DNA from: Kiloniellales bacterium
GTDB taxonomy: Bacteria; Pseudomonadota; Alphaproteobacteria; Kiloniellales; JAKSBE01
NCBI GenBank assembly: GCA_022361275.1
Contig: JAKSBE010000149.1
Span: 1-48,882 of the forward strand
Direction: 5' to 3'
Length of the DNA: 48,882 nt
Positions within the stretch are counted from its first letter, which is position 1, and each line of letters opens with the position of its first letter. A model generated the notes under the pieces. The model was not told the DNA's origin. It worked only from the letters and a program-made list of their open reading frames with translations, and did no database searches. Shown here piece after piece: positions 22,586 to 31,875 of the stretch. Made by a program: the position numbers and the translations under genes.

Positions 22586-25306
22586 TTATCCCGTCTCTGC
22601 AAGAGCGTCGGAGTCCCCGGCGCCGGCCACGTCCTCGAAACGTCCTTCCCGGACCACCTGCCCGCCATCCATCATCAGCACCCGGTCGAAGACGCGGGCG
22701 TTCTCGATATCCTGCAGGGCCCAGATGACGCCGCGGCCCTTGCGCGCCGCCAGGACCCGGTCGAGGATCCGGTGGCGCGTCCCGTCGTCCATGCCGCTGA
22801 AGGCCTGATTGACGACCAGAAGGTCGGGCTTCTTGATGATCGCCCGCGCCATGGCGAGCTTCTGGCGCTGAGTCTGGAACAGGCGCTTGCCGGCCAGGCC
22901 GACGTCGTAGTCGAGCCCGACCTCGATCACCGATCGGCGCAGGCCCAGGGTCTCGAGCACCTCGGTCATGGCGGCTCCGACGATCTCGGGGGCCTGGGCC
23001 CGGCCGAAGGCGAGCCGACCGAAGAGCATGTTGTCCTGCAGGCTGGCGGCGGCGTTGTAGGTCGCCGGATCGTAGAAGGCGACCGGGCCGCTGCCGTCCT
23101 CGGTCAGCAGCCGGTCGAAGATCGCGTAGCGGGCCTTGAGGATCCGCGCCTCGAAGCTCTCCGAGGACTCGTCGCTCAGGTCGAGGCGGTGCCGGCCCTT
23201 GATGTAGCGGAAGGGCAGCGCCAGGAAGCGCGCCTTCTCGGCCTCGTTCAGCGACTTGAAGCCGGACTTCTCGGTGCGCGTGATCAGGGCCCTGAACTCC
23301 GGCAGATCGTCGTAGGCGATGAAGCTGAACTGATCGAAGAAGGGATGGCCCGGCGGCAGGTCGGCGAAGATCTCGACCATGGTCTGGGCGATGTTGACCG
23401 CCATGACCTCCAGGTCGTCGAGCAGCCCCTCGCTCTTCAGGATGCCGACGATGACCGGGTTCTGCGGCAGGTTCTCGGCGTCGTAGGCCGGATCGATCGG
23501 CGTGCCGAACAGCAGGTTCTCCGCCAGGGTGGCGTTGTCGTTGAACTTCTCCGGATCGAAGCGGACGACCAGGTCGCCGGCGCCGCGCTCGGCCAGGACA
23601 CGGGAAAGGTCGGCGCGGGCGTCAAGGATGCCCGCGGCCAGCTCCGGCCGCAGCTTGGGATCCACGGTGCCTTGAAGGCCGAAGCCGTAGATGTCCTCTT
23701 CCAGGTCGACCAGGCGCAGCACCTCGATCATCCGTTCGGGCAGGTCCTCGGGACCGCTGGCGCCGGCGGCTTCGTAGTCGATCCAGTCGTCCTCGATATC
23801 CAGGGTGGTGTTGCCGGCGCGGCGCCGCTCGGCCTCCTCCCTGCTGCGCGTCTGCGCATCCGGGGCGTCGGACGGGCGCCGGGGCACGTGCTTCAGGCCG
23901 TAGAGCAGATTTTCGCCAACGCTCACGGAGAAGAGATAGGCATCGTCGCCGACGTAGGAAAGGCGCCGCCCGGTGACCCACTGGCCGAGGCTGCGCAGGT
24001 CATAGTCGCCCAAGGTGATCCGCCCGCTGCTCGGCGTGACCAGGCCGGCCAGCATCATGGTCAAGTGATCCTTCCCGCTGTTGCTGGGCCCGACCACGGC
24101 GACGTGCTCCTCGAGCGTCGCGCGGAAGTTGACGCCGTTGAGGAGCTTGTTGCCGTTCTCGTCGACCAGGCCGAGACCGGCCACCACGATCTCGCCGGAC
24201 AGCGGCGCGACCTCGTCGCTGTGGGGCTTCTGATTCTCGGGATCGATCATCTCGGGCGGATGGAACTGGTCGATCACCTGGTCGTACTTGATCTGGACGT
24301 CGTTGCGCTGCTGGTCCCAGTCGATGAGCTCCTTCACCGGCGCGGGCAGGTCCTTGTAGGCGGCGATCACCGCGACCAGGGCGCCGATGTTGAGCTGGCC
24401 GACGATCACCAGGTAGCCGCCGAGCGCGTAGAATATGAAGGGCGTCAGCTGGGAGAGGAAGTTGTTGAGAAACTTGACGAAGAACTTGCGCCGGAAGATC
24501 TCGTAGCGGATCCGGTAGATGATGCCGAGCCGGCGGGAGATCTCCGCACGCTCGAGGTTCGAGGTGTCGTGGGCATGGATCTCGGTGGCGCCGGCGACCA
24601 GTTCGCCGATCCGTCCGGCCAGGTGCCGGCTGACCAGCTGCCGCTGGCGCCCGAGCTCCAGGATCCGGACCCGCAGCTTGGGAATCAGGATCGCCTGGAC
24701 CAGGACGATCACGGCCGCAACGCTGCCGAGCCAGACGTTCTGGAGCAGGATGAAGGTCATGGCGGTGAGCGCCTGGCCGCCGAGGAACACCGGGGTCATG
24801 AAGGCGTCGCCGATGAAGCCGCCGAGGGGCTCGACCTCGTCCTTGACCATGGTCGCGACCTCGGCCTGGCGCACCTTCTTGAACTGCGCCAGGCGAAAGC
24901 GCAGGACGCGGTCGGTCAGTTCGTAGCGCAGGCGGCGCAGCATCCGCTCGCCGAGCTGGCCCTTCAGGGTGTTGATCACGAACTTGAAGATGCCGTTCAC
25001 GATCACCAGCGCCAGGAACGCGAAGCTGAGGGCGAAGAGCAGGGCCATCTGCTCCAGCTCGAAACCCTCGAAGACCGTGACCGGGCGGCCGAAGAGCGTC
25101 TCGCCGAAGGGCAGGTCGAAGGCGAGGAAACTCTGGGTCGATCCGGGGCCGGCGAAGCCCGTGCCCTCGATGCCTTCGTTGACGATCTGCTTTGGCAGCT
25201 GCAGAGAGACGAAGTAGAAGGGCAGCGAAAGCAGGACCAGGACCAGGATGATGAGCTGATCCCGCCTGCTGTGCCGCCAGATATACTTGAACAGGTTGGG
25301 TTCCAT
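22586..25306 (-). CDS. ABC exporter-like protein with degenerate, expanded nucleotide-binding domain
   Basis: The 906-residue protein begins with a type IV ABC exporter membrane domain (about 15-330, six helices, with a periplasmic insert near 45-80). An NBD from about 370 to 895 follows, twice the usual size. Every catalytic motif is altered. Walker A is GPSNSGKD (406-413), with the Mg-binding Ser/Thr replaced by Asp413. The Q-loop Gln is replaced by Asp454. The signature is LFQTQ (809-813) instead of LSGGQ. Walker B ends Asn833-Gln834 instead of Asp-Glu, and the H-loop has Gln865. The insert (about 475-785) repeats the post-Q-loop segment: ENLLYG at 465-470, ENLLFG at 596-601, DNMLFG at 758-763. 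Active ATP hydrolysis seems unlikely. It is the first gene of a set with the cNMP-binding protein and is divergent from a glycosyltransferase operon. Confidence 0.88.
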   Translation of the reverse strand: MEPNLFKYIWRHSRRDQLIILVLVLLSLPFYFVSLQLPKQIVNEGIEGTGFAGPGSTQSFLAFDLPFGETLFGRPVTVFEGFELEQMALLFALSFAFLALVIVNGIFKFVINTLKGQLGERMLRRLRYELTDRVLRFRLAQFKKVRQAEVATMVKDEVEPLGGFIGDAFMTPVFLGGQALTAMTFILLQNVWLGSVAAVIVLVQAILIPKLRVRILELGRQRQLVSRHLAGRIGELVAGATEIHAHDTSNLERAEISRRLGIIYRIRYEIFRRKFFVKFLNNFLSQLTPFIFYALGGYLVIVGQLNIGALVAVIAAYKDLPAPVKELIDWDQQRNDVQIKYDQVIDQFHPPEMIDPENQKPHSDEVAPLSGEIVVAGLGLVDENGNKLLNGVNFRATLEEHVAVVGPSNSGKDHLTMMLAGLVTPSSGRITLGDYDLRSLGQWVTGRRLSYVGDDAYLFSVSVGENLLYGLKHVPRRPSDAPDAQTRSREEAERRRAGNTTLDIEDDWIDYEAAGASGPEDLPERMIEVLRLVDLEEDIYGFGLQGTVDPKLRPELAAGILDARADLSRVLAERGAGDLVVRFDPEKFNDNATLAENLLFGTPIDPAYDAENLPQNPVIVGILKSEGLLDDLEVMAVNIAQTMVEIFADLPPGHPFFDQFSFIAYDDLPEFRALITRTEKSGFKSLNEAEKARFLALPFRYIKGRHRLDLSDESSESFEARILKARYAIFDRLLTEDGSGPVAFYDPATYNAAASLQDNMLFGRLAFGRAQAPEIVGAAMTEVLETLGLRRSVIEVGLDYDVGLAGKRLFQTQRQKLAMARAIIKKPDLLVVNQAFSGMDDGTRHRILDRVLAARKGRGVIWALQDIENARVFDRVLMMDGGQVVREGRFEDVAGAGDSDALAETG

Positions 25307-25473
25307 AGGCCCCGCAGTCGGAAAGACGGACGGCCGCCGCGCCCGCGAAGCTTAGCGGAGCGCCCTGGGAGGGTAAACCAGCCACGCCCGGCGCGGCAAA
25401 AAGCCCAATCGACTCGCCGGGCCGCCTCGCGTAGGCTCTCAGCCGTTTGATCCGGGTCGTGGGCGGACGATCC

Positions 25474-25501
25474 GGGCCAGTCACGCTGGGCCAGTCACGC
25501 C
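25474..25501. repeat. Two tandem 14-bp direct repeats in divergent promoter region
   Basis: GGGCCAGTCACGCT at 25474-25487 is followed directly by GGGCCAGTCACGCC. The pair lies 40 bp upstream of the first glycosyltransferase gene, in the 235-bp gap between divergent transcripts. It may be a regulator-binding site. Nothing else distinctive is seen in this gap. Confidence 0.6.
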
Positions 25502-25541
25502 GCTGGCATCGTATTCGGCTAGGGAAGGGGGAGACAGGAGC

Positions 25542-26765
25542 ATGGCACGGTCCCGCCGTGACACGCGAGTCCTGATCTACAGCCATGACAGCTTCGGCCT
25601 CGGACATCTGCGCCGCTGTCGGGTGATCGCCCACTCGCTGGTCGCCGAGAACAAGAACCTTTCGGTTCTGATCCTCTCGGGGTCGCCGATCATCGGCAGC
25701 TTCGACTTCCGCGCCCGGGTCGATTTCGTCCGGGTGCCCGGGGTCATCAAGCTGCGCAACGGCGAGTACACCTCGCTGAACCTGCACCTGGACATCGAGG
25801 AAACCCTGGGCCTGCGGGCCTCGATCATCCGCCACACCGCGGAGATCTTCGATCCCGACGTCTTCATCGTCGACAAGGAGCCCCAGGGCCTGCGCGGCGA
25901 GGTGACCGAGACCCTGGCCGAAATGAAGACCCGGGGCACCCGCCTGATCCTGGGCCTGCGCGACGTGATGGACGAGCCGCGGCTTCTGGTGCCCGAGTGG
26001 CGCCGCAAGAAGGTGCTGCCGCTGCTGCGCGACATCTACGACGAGATCTGGGTCTTCGGCCTGAAGCAGATCTGCAACCCCCTGGCCGAGATGAACCTGC
26101 CCGGCCGGGTGGAGCGCAAGCTGGTCTACACCGGCTACCTGCCGCGCCACGTCGGTCAGGCCGAGAGCGTCCAGGCGCCGGAGATCACCAACCGGCCCTA
26201 CCTTCTGGTCACCCCGGGCGGCGGCGGCGACGGCGAGGTCCTGATCGACTGGGTGCTGCGCGCCTACGAGTCGGACCGCCTGCTGCCCTACCCGGCCCTG
26301 CTGGTGCTCGGCCCCTTCATGCCGCCCGAGCAGCAGGCCGAGTTCATCGAGCGGGCCGCCCGACTGGAGCGGGTCGACGCCATCACCTTCGACCCGCACA
26401 TGGAAAGCCTGATGGCGAAGGCGGTCGGCGTGGTCGCCATGGGCGGCTACAACACCTTCTGCGAGATCCTTTCGCTCGACAAGCGGGCCCTGATCGTGCC
26501 GCGCGAGAAGCCGCGGCTTGAGCAGACGATCCGCGCCCAGCGTGCCCAGGAGCTGGGCCTGGCGCAGATGCTGCGCGAGGATCCCGCGCGCGACCCTGCG
26601 GCCATGGCCGAAGCCCTGCGCAACCTGCCGCAGCAGAACCGCCCCTCGGAGGTCTTCGTGCCCAGCCTGCTGGACGGGCTCGACAACGTCAACAGCCTGC
26701 TCGCGCCCTGGCTGCGGAAAGACGTCGAGACCTTCCCGGCGGTTCGCAGGCGGGCCTTCTTCTGA
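25542..26765 (+). CDS. MurG/GT28-like glycosyltransferase
   Basis: The 407-residue GT-B protein has an N-terminal acceptor half with the MurG-like glycine loop SHDSFGLGHLRRC (about 14-26). The C-terminal donor half has VTPGGGGDGEVL and MGGYNTFCEIL (GGYNT at 301-305), the nucleotide-sugar binding signature of this group. A paralogue is encoded at 29879-31069. It probably transfers a UDP-linked sugar in the cytoplasm during surface glycan synthesis; donor and acceptor are unknown. The start follows GGGGGAGACAGGAGC. It is the first gene of a long rightward run. Confidence 0.87.
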   Translation: MARSRRDTRVLIYSHDSFGLGHLRRCRVIAHSLVAENKNLSVLILSGSPIIGSFDFRARVDFVRVPGVIKLRNGEYTSLNLHLDIEETLGLRASIIRHTAEIFDPDVFIVDKEPQGLRGEVTETLAEMKTRGTRLILGLRDVMDEPRLLVPEWRRKKVLPLLRDIYDEIWVFGLKQICNPLAEMNLPGRVERKLVYTGYLPRHVGQAESVQAPEITNRPYLLVTPGGGGDGEVLIDWVLRAYESDRLLPYPALLVLGPFMPPEQQAEFIERAARLERVDAITFDPHMESLMAKAVGVVAMGGYNTFCEILSLDKRALIVPREKPRLEQTIRAQRAQELGLAQMLREDPARDPAAMAEALRNLPQQNRPSEVFVPSLLDGLDNVNSLLAPWLRKDVETFPAVRRRAFF

Positions 26766-26803
26766 ACCGGGGCCGGCCGAGCGGATTCCCTCTAAAGAGC
26801 GCC

Positions 26804-28168
26804 ATGGCACCCAGGACCGCAGAGCTGCAGAGGCAGGCCCAGAAGGCCACTCCACCGCGCGTCGCGTTCGTCCTCAAGGGCTACCCGCGCCTCTCGGAGA
26901 CCTTCATCGCCCAGGAGATCCGGGCGCTGGAACGACGGGGCCTGGAGATCACCATCGTCTCGCTGCGCCACCCGACCGACCGCGAGGTCCACCCGGTGCA
27001 CCGCGAGATCCAGGCACCGCTGCTCTATCTGCCGGAATACCTCTACCAGGAGCCGCTGCGCGTGCTGCGCGCCTGGTGGCGGACGCGACGGCAGCCCGGC
27101 TACCGCGCCGCGCGCGGCGCCTGGCTGCGCGACCTGGGCCGCGACCCGACGCCCAACCGGGTGCGGCGCTTCGGCCAGGCCCTGGTCCTGGCCGCCGAGC
27201 TCGACCCCGGCATCGCCCGGCTGCACGCCCACTTCATCCATACCCCGGCCTCGGTGACCCGCTATGCCGGGCTGCTGACCGGCCGGCCCTGGACCTGCTC
27301 GGCCCACGCCAAGGACATTTGGACCACGCCCGACTGGGAGAAGCAGGAAAAGCTGGGGGCCGCCGACTGGACGGTGACCTGCACCGCCTACGGCGCGGCG
27401 CACCTCTCGGCCCTGGCCGAGAGCGGCGCGGGCGGCGAAGTGACGCTGGTCTACCACGGGCTCGACCTGACGCGCTTTCCACCCGCCGCCGAGGCCCCGG
27501 GCCCGCCGCGTGACGGCAGCGATCCCGCAGCGCCCGTGGTCATCCTCTCGGTCGGGCGCGCGGTCGAGAAGAAGGGCTACGACCTGCTGCTCCGGGCGCT
27601 GGCCGCGCTGCCGGCCGAGCGTGCCTGGCGCCTGGTCCACATCGGCGGCGGCCCGCTGCGCCAGAAGCTGCAGCAGCAGGCCCGCGCGCTCGGCCTGGAG
27701 GGGTGCATCGACTGGCGCGGCGCCCGGGCCCAGGCCGAGGTCCTGGCCGCCTATCGCGCCGCCGACCTCTTCGTGCTGGCCAGCCGGGTCGCCGGCGACG
27801 GCGACCGCGACGGCCTGCCCAACGTTCTGATCGAGGCCCAGAGCCAGGCGCTGGCCTGCGCCGCGACCGAGGTCGCCGCCATCCCCGAGCTGATCGAGCC
27901 GGAGGTCACCGGACTGCTGGTGCCGCCGGAGGACCCGGCCGCGCTGTCGACCGCCCTGGACCGCCTGATCCGGGACCCGGGCCTGCGCCGGACCCTCGGG
28001 CGGGCCGCCGCCCGGCGGGTCCGGCAGGCCTTCGACCTGGAAGCCTGCGTCGACGCCCTGGCGCAGCGCTTCGGCGTCGCGGCGTCGGACGGGCTGGAGG
28101 CGGACCCGGCGGCGCCGTACGAGACGGAGGGGCAGCGGTTGTGCGCGTCGCCTTCTACGCCCCGCTGA
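26804..28168 (+). CDS. GT4-family glycosyltransferase
   Basis: This 454-residue GT-B enzyme has the N-terminal pattern VAFVLKGYPRLSETFIAQEI, typical of colanic acid/exopolysaccharide GT4 proteins, and HAHFIHTPASVTRYA around residue 145. Its donor domain contains ILSVGRAVEKKGYDLLLRAL. The phosphate-binding end is ASRVAGDGDRDGLPNVLIEAQ, a version of the E-x7-E motif in which the first Glu is replaced by Asp/Arg/Asp. It probably extends an exopolysaccharide or glycolipid. It lies 38 bp after the MurG-like gene, and its end overlaps the next start by 28 bp. Confidence 0.9.
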   Translation: MAPRTAELQRQAQKATPPRVAFVLKGYPRLSETFIAQEIRALERRGLEITIVSLRHPTDREVHPVHREIQAPLLYLPEYLYQEPLRVLRAWWRTRRQPGYRAARGAWLRDLGRDPTPNRVRRFGQALVLAAELDPGIARLHAHFIHTPASVTRYAGLLTGRPWTCSAHAKDIWTTPDWEKQEKLGAADWTVTCTAYGAAHLSALAESGAGGEVTLVYHGLDLTRFPPAAEAPGPPRDGSDPAAPVVILSVGRAVEKKGYDLLLRALAALPAERAWRLVHIGGGPLRQKLQQQARALGLEGCIDWRGARAQAEVLAAYRAADLFVLASRVAGDGDRDGLPNVLIEAQSQALACAATEVAAIPELIEPEVTGLLVPPEDPAALSTALDRLIRDPGLRRTLGRAAARRVRQAFDLEACVDALAQRFGVAASDGLEADPAAPYETEGQRLCASPSTPR

Positions 28169-29289
28169 AGCCGCCCGACCATCCCGTGCCTTCGGGCGAC
28201 CGCCTGCTTGCCGGGCTGCTGCAAAGCGCGCTGCGCCGCGCCGGCCACGAGGTCGAGCTGGCCTGCCGCCTGCGCAGCCGGGAGCCGAAGGGCGATCCGG
28301 GGCGCCAGGAGCGCCTGAGGTCGCTCGGCGCCCGCCTCGCCGAGCGCTACGCCGCACGCTGTCGGGAACGCCCGGCGGCACGGCGGCCCGATCTGTGGTT
28401 CACCTATCACCTTTACTACAAGGCGCCGGACTGGGTCGGCCCCCTGGCGGCCCGGCGCCTCGGCATCCCCTATGTCGTGGCCGAGGCCTCGGTCGCCGGG
28501 AAGCGCGCCGACGGGCCCTGGGCCGCGGGGCATCAGGCCACCCTGGCGGCCCTCGAGCAGGCGGCCGCGGTGATCGCGCTCAATCCCGCCGACCTGCCCG
28601 GCCTGCCGCCGGTCCGGCGCCTGCACGGCCTGCCGCCCTTCACCGATCTGGCGCCCTTCCGCGCCGCGGCCGCCGAACGTACGCGCCATCGTTCCGCCCT
28701 CGCCGCGTCCTGCGCGCTGGATCCGGACCAGCCCTGGCTGCTGACGGTCGCGATGATGCGCCACGGCGACAAGCTGGCGTCCTACCGCGCCCTGGCCGAG
28801 GCCCTGGGCGGCCTGGCCGATCTGGCTTGGCGGCTCCTGATCGTCGGCGACGGCGCCGCCCGCGCCGAGGTCGAGGCCGCTTTCGGCGGACTCCCCCGGG
28901 CGCGCCTGCGCTACCTGGGGGAGCGGCCGGCCGGCGCGCTGCCGGCGGTCTTCGCCGCCGCCGACCTCTATGCCTGGCCGGCGGTGAACGAAGCCTTCGG
29001 CATGGCCCTGCTCGAGGCCCAGGGCAGCGGCCTGCCGGTGGTCGCCGGCCGCTACGGCGGCGTCGCCGCCGTGGTCGCTGAGAACCGGGGCGGCCTGCTG
29101 ACGCCGCCGGGCGACCTCGGCGCCTTCGGCGCCGCCCTGCGGGCCCTGATCGGCGACCCGGGGCGCCGCGCCGCCCTGCGTGCGGGCGCCGGCGAAGCCG
29201 CCGCCGCACACGACCTCGACGCGGCGGCCGGCGCCCTGGACGCGATCCTCCGGCAGGCCCGAGACGACTTCCATACGGCGCAGTCATGA
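28141..29289 (+). CDS. GT4-family glycosyltransferase (second)
   Basis: A 382-residue product is predicted from GTG 28141, where the sequence VRVAFYAPLKPPDHPVPSGDR forms a typical GT-B first strand. The donor-site motif is complete: Glu284-AFGMALL-Glu292 (E-x7-E), preceded by AADLYAWP. The reading frame is open far upstream, but those residues only shadow the previous gene. The start lies 28 bp inside the preceding gene and the end overlaps the next ATG (ATGA), so translation is coupled on both sides. Sugar specificity is unknown. Confidence 0.88.
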   Translation: MRVAFYAPLKPPDHPVPSGDRLLAGLLQSALRRAGHEVELACRLRSREPKGDPGRQERLRSLGARLAERYAARCRERPAARRPDLWFTYHLYYKAPDWVGPLAARRLGIPYVVAEASVAGKRADGPWAAGHQATLAALEQAAAVIALNPADLPGLPPVRRLHGLPPFTDLAPFRAAAAERTRHRSALAASCALDPDQPWLLTVAMMRHGDKLASYRALAEALGGLADLAWRLLIVGDGAARAEVEAAFGGLPRARLRYLGERPAGALPAVFAAADLYAWPAVNEAFGMALLEAQGSGLPVVAGRYGGVAAVVAENRGGLLTPPGDLGAFGAALRALIGDPGRRAALRAGAGEAAAAHDLDAAAGALDAILRQARDDFHTAQS

Positions 29290-29876
29290 TCCCTTTGCTG
29301 CTGATCCGCCACGGCCGCACCCTTTGGAACCAGGCCGGCCGCACCCAGGGCCGGAAGGACAGCCCCTTGACCCCGGAGGCGCGCGCCGAGGTCGCCGCCT
29401 GGCGGCTGCCGAGCGGCTACCAAACCGCCGCCTGGATCGTCAGCCCGCTGGGCCGGGCCCGCGAGACCGCCGGGCTTCTGGGCCACGGCGACGCCCCGGT
29501 CGAGCCCCGCCTGACAGAGATGTCCTGGGGCGACTGGGAGGGTCAACGCCTGGACGACCTGCGCGCCGAGCTGGGCGCGGACATGGCCGGGCTGGAGTCC
29601 CAGGGCCTCGACTTCCGGCCGCCCGGCGGCGAGAGTCCGCGCGAGCTGCAGCAGCGCCTGCGGCCCGTCCTGGAGGAACGCGCCGGCGCCGGCCGGCCGA
29701 CGGTCGCGGTCGCGCACAAGGGCGTGGTCCGGGCGATCTACGCCCTGGCGGTCGGCTGGGACATGAAGGGCCCGCCGCCGGTCAAACTGCGCAACGGCGT
29801 CGCCCAGGAGTTCCTGCTCGACCCCGGCGGCCGGCCGAGCCCCGGCCGCCTCAACATCCCGCTGCTCGAGGCCTGA
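29286..29876 (+). CDS. Histidine phosphatase family protein
   Basis: The 196-residue phosphoglycerate-mutase-like protein has the catalytic Arg8-His9-Gly10 (LIRHGRT), an acid residue in EMSWGDWEG, and the second His in AVAHKGVVRAI. Members of this size are phosphatases rather than mutases. Its place between glycosyltransferases suggests it dephosphorylates a sugar or polyprenyl phosphate or a nucleotide-sugar by-product (inference). It overlaps the preceding gene by four bases and is followed by GTG after two bases. Confidence 0.9.
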   Translation: MIPLLLIRHGRTLWNQAGRTQGRKDSPLTPEARAEVAAWRLPSGYQTAAWIVSPLGRARETAGLLGHGDAPVEPRLTEMSWGDWEGQRLDDLRAELGADMAGLESQGLDFRPPGGESPRELQQRLRPVLEERAGAGRPTVAVAHKGVVRAIYALAVGWDMKGPPPVKLRNGVAQEFLLDPGGRPSPGRLNIPLLEA

Positions 29877-29878
29877 CC

Positions 29879-31069
29879 GTGGCGAGCGCCGCCCCCCGCG
29901 TCCTCTTCTACGTCCAGCACCTGCTGGGCATCGGCCACCTCAAGCGGGCCGCGCTGATCTGCCGGGCCCTGGCGAGGGCCGGGCTCGACACCACCCTGCT
30001 GTCCGGCGGCATGCCGCTGTCCGGGCTCGATGTCGGCGGGGCCCGCCTGCGCCAGTTGCCGCCCCTGCGTGCCGCCGACCTCAGCTTCTCCGTCCTGCTG
30101 GACGAGACCGGCCGGCCGATCGACGAGGCCTGGCGGGCCCGGCGCCGGGATCTGCTGCTGGCCGCCTTCCGCGAGCTTCGGCCCGAAGCCCTGGTCGTCG
30201 AGATGTATCCCTTCGGCCGGCGCCAGATGCGCTTCGAACTGATCCCGCTCCTCGAGGCGGCGCGCGGCGCCAGGCCGCGGCCGCTGGTCGTCAGCTCGTT
30301 ACGCGACATCCTGTCCAAGGCGCCGGTCCCGAAGCGGGCGGCCTGGATCAAGGCCCAGGTCGAGGCGTTCTTCGACGTCGTGCTGGTCCATGCCGACCCG
30401 CGCTTCGTCACCCTGGAGGCGAGCTTCCCGGAGGCGGCCGACTTCGCCGATGCCTTGGTCTACACGGGCTATGTCGCCGAGGGAGAAGCGGTCGCCGCGC
30501 CGCGCGGCGCGGACTCGGAGCGCCGGGGCGTCGTGGTCTCCGCCGGCGGCGGCGCGGTGGGCACGGCCCTGATCGAGACCGCGCTGGCGGCGCGGCCCCT
30601 CTCGGCCCTGCGCGAAGCACCCTGGACCCTGCTGACCGGCCCCAACCTGCCGGCCGGGCAGCTCGACGCGCTGGTACGGCAATGCCCTGAAAATGTAACG
30701 CTTTCGCGTGCTCATCATCGGTTCCATGAGCTACTATCCGGAACCCGTCTGTCGATCAGTCAGGGTGGATACAACACGGTCGCGGACCTGCTGCGCACGG
30801 GGCCACGCGCGGTCATCGTGCCCGTCGCGGCCGAAGGGGAGGCGGAACAGACCATGCGGGCCCGGTTGCTGGAAGCGGCGGGGGTAGCGGTGATGCTGGA
30901 GGAACAGGCCCTGACCCCGCAGGCGCTCTCGGACGCCATGGACCTGGCCCTGGCCGCCGAGCGGGGTCCGCGCGACTTCGACGTCGACCTGGGCGGCGCG
31001 GCGGCCTCCGCGGCCTGGATCGCCCGGGCCCTTGCCGAACGGCGGCGCGAAGGCGGGCGGCGGCCGTGA
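29879..31069 (+). CDS. MurG/GT28-like glycosyltransferase (second)
   Basis: The 396-residue protein begins at GTG 29879, two bases after the phosphatase stop. It has the same layout as the enzyme at 25542: FYVQHLLGIGHLKRAALI (about 10-27), VVVSAGGGAVGTALI in the middle, and SQGGYNTVADLL (GGYNT at 296-300), followed by Glu-Gln in the sugar-binding site (GEAEQTMRA). The pair of paralogues in one operon implies two related but distinct transfer steps. The donor is unknown. The stop overlaps the next start (GTGA at 31066-31069). Confidence 0.87.
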   Translation: MASAAPRVLFYVQHLLGIGHLKRAALICRALARAGLDTTLLSGGMPLSGLDVGGARLRQLPPLRAADLSFSVLLDETGRPIDEAWRARRRDLLLAAFRELRPEALVVEMYPFGRRQMRFELIPLLEAARGARPRPLVVSSLRDILSKAPVPKRAAWIKAQVEAFFDVVLVHADPRFVTLEASFPEAADFADALVYTGYVAEGEAVAAPRGADSERRGVVVSAGGGAVGTALIETALAARPLSALREAPWTLLTGPNLPAGQLDALVRQCPENVTLSRAHHRFHELLSGTRLSISQGGYNTVADLLRTGPRAVIVPVAAEGEAEQTMRARLLEAAGVAVMLEEQALTPQALSDAMDLALAAERGPRDFDVDLGGAAASAAWIARALAERRREGGRRP

Positions 31070-31875
31070 CCGGCTGGGACAGCCTCCAGGCGGAGCTGGA
31101 CCTGTGGCGTGCCCGGAACCGTCAGGCCACGATCTGGTGGCGCGACGACGATGCGGTCCGCCCCGGACCGGCGCTCGACCGCCTGCTCGACCTCGCCTCG
31201 CGCCACGACGCGCCCCTGGCCCTGGCGGTGATCCCGGCGGCGGCCGAGACGGCGCTGGCACAGAGCCTCGCGGGGCGCCCGCAAGACGAGGCGCCGGTCG
31301 CGGTCCTGCAGCACGGCTATGCCCATCGCAACCACGAGCCCGAGGACCGCAAGAAGTACGAGCTGGGCCCGGCGCGGCCGGCCGCCAGGGTGCTGGCCGA
31401 GCTTGTCGACGGCCGCGACCGCCTTAAGGAGGTCTTCGGGACACGCGCACTGCCGGTCCTAGTGCCGCCCTGGAACCGCATTGCCGCCGAGCTCCTGCCG
31501 GCGCTGCCGGCTCTGGGCTTCCGGGGCCTCTCGGCCTACACGCGGCGCGACGCCGCCTACCCGTCGCCGGGGCTGCTCCAGGTCAACTGCCATCTGGATC
31601 CGATCGGCTGGAAGCCGGCGCGCCGCTTCCTCGGCGAGGGGGCGGCCCTGGACCTGCTGTGCGGGCACCTTGCGGCGCGGCGCGAGGGCCGCGCGGACCC
31701 GCAGGAGCCCAGCGGAATCCTGACCCATCACGCGGTCCACGACGAAGCGCTCTGGCGGTTCCTCGATCGCCTGCTGGCGACCCTTTCGGCGCATCCCGGC
31801 GCCGGGCTCTTGACAGCGGCCGCCGTCTTCGACATCGAGCAAAGGCATGAGCACGACGTACCGCTATCCGCCTAG
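31066..31875 (+). CDS. Polysaccharide deacetylase-like protein
   Basis: The 269-residue protein resembles NodB-fold carbohydrate esterases. WWRDDDA (Asp27-Asp29) supplies the catalytic/metal Asp, LQHGYAHRNHEP (His83, His87) the metal histidines, VPPWNRI the motif 3 Arg region, and ILTHHAVHDE the late His. There is no signal peptide, so it would act on cytoplasmic intermediates, for example an N-acetyl-sugar lipid. The start GTG overlaps the preceding stop and the end overlaps the next gene by 29 bp. Confidence 0.82.
   Translation: MTGWDSLQAELDLWRARNRQATIWWRDDDAVRPGPALDRLLDLASRHDAPLALAVIPAAAETALAQSLAGRPQDEAPVAVLQHGYAHRNHEPEDRKKYELGPARPAARVLAELVDGRDRLKEVFGTRALPVLVPPWNRIAAELLPALPALGFRGLSAYTRRDAAYPSPGLLQVNCHLDPIGWKPARRFLGEGAALDLLCGHLAARREGRADPQEPSGILTHHAVHDEALWRFLDRLLATLSAHPGAGLLTAAAVFDIEQRHEHDVPLSA

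Noticed and set aside
22772..25450. An 892-codon plus-strand open frame opposite the ABC-like gene
   Set aside because: This is a mirror frame produced by high GC; low-complexity Asp/Glu/Leu/Val/Gln composition with no domain, while the minus-strand frame shows a full exporter membrane domain.
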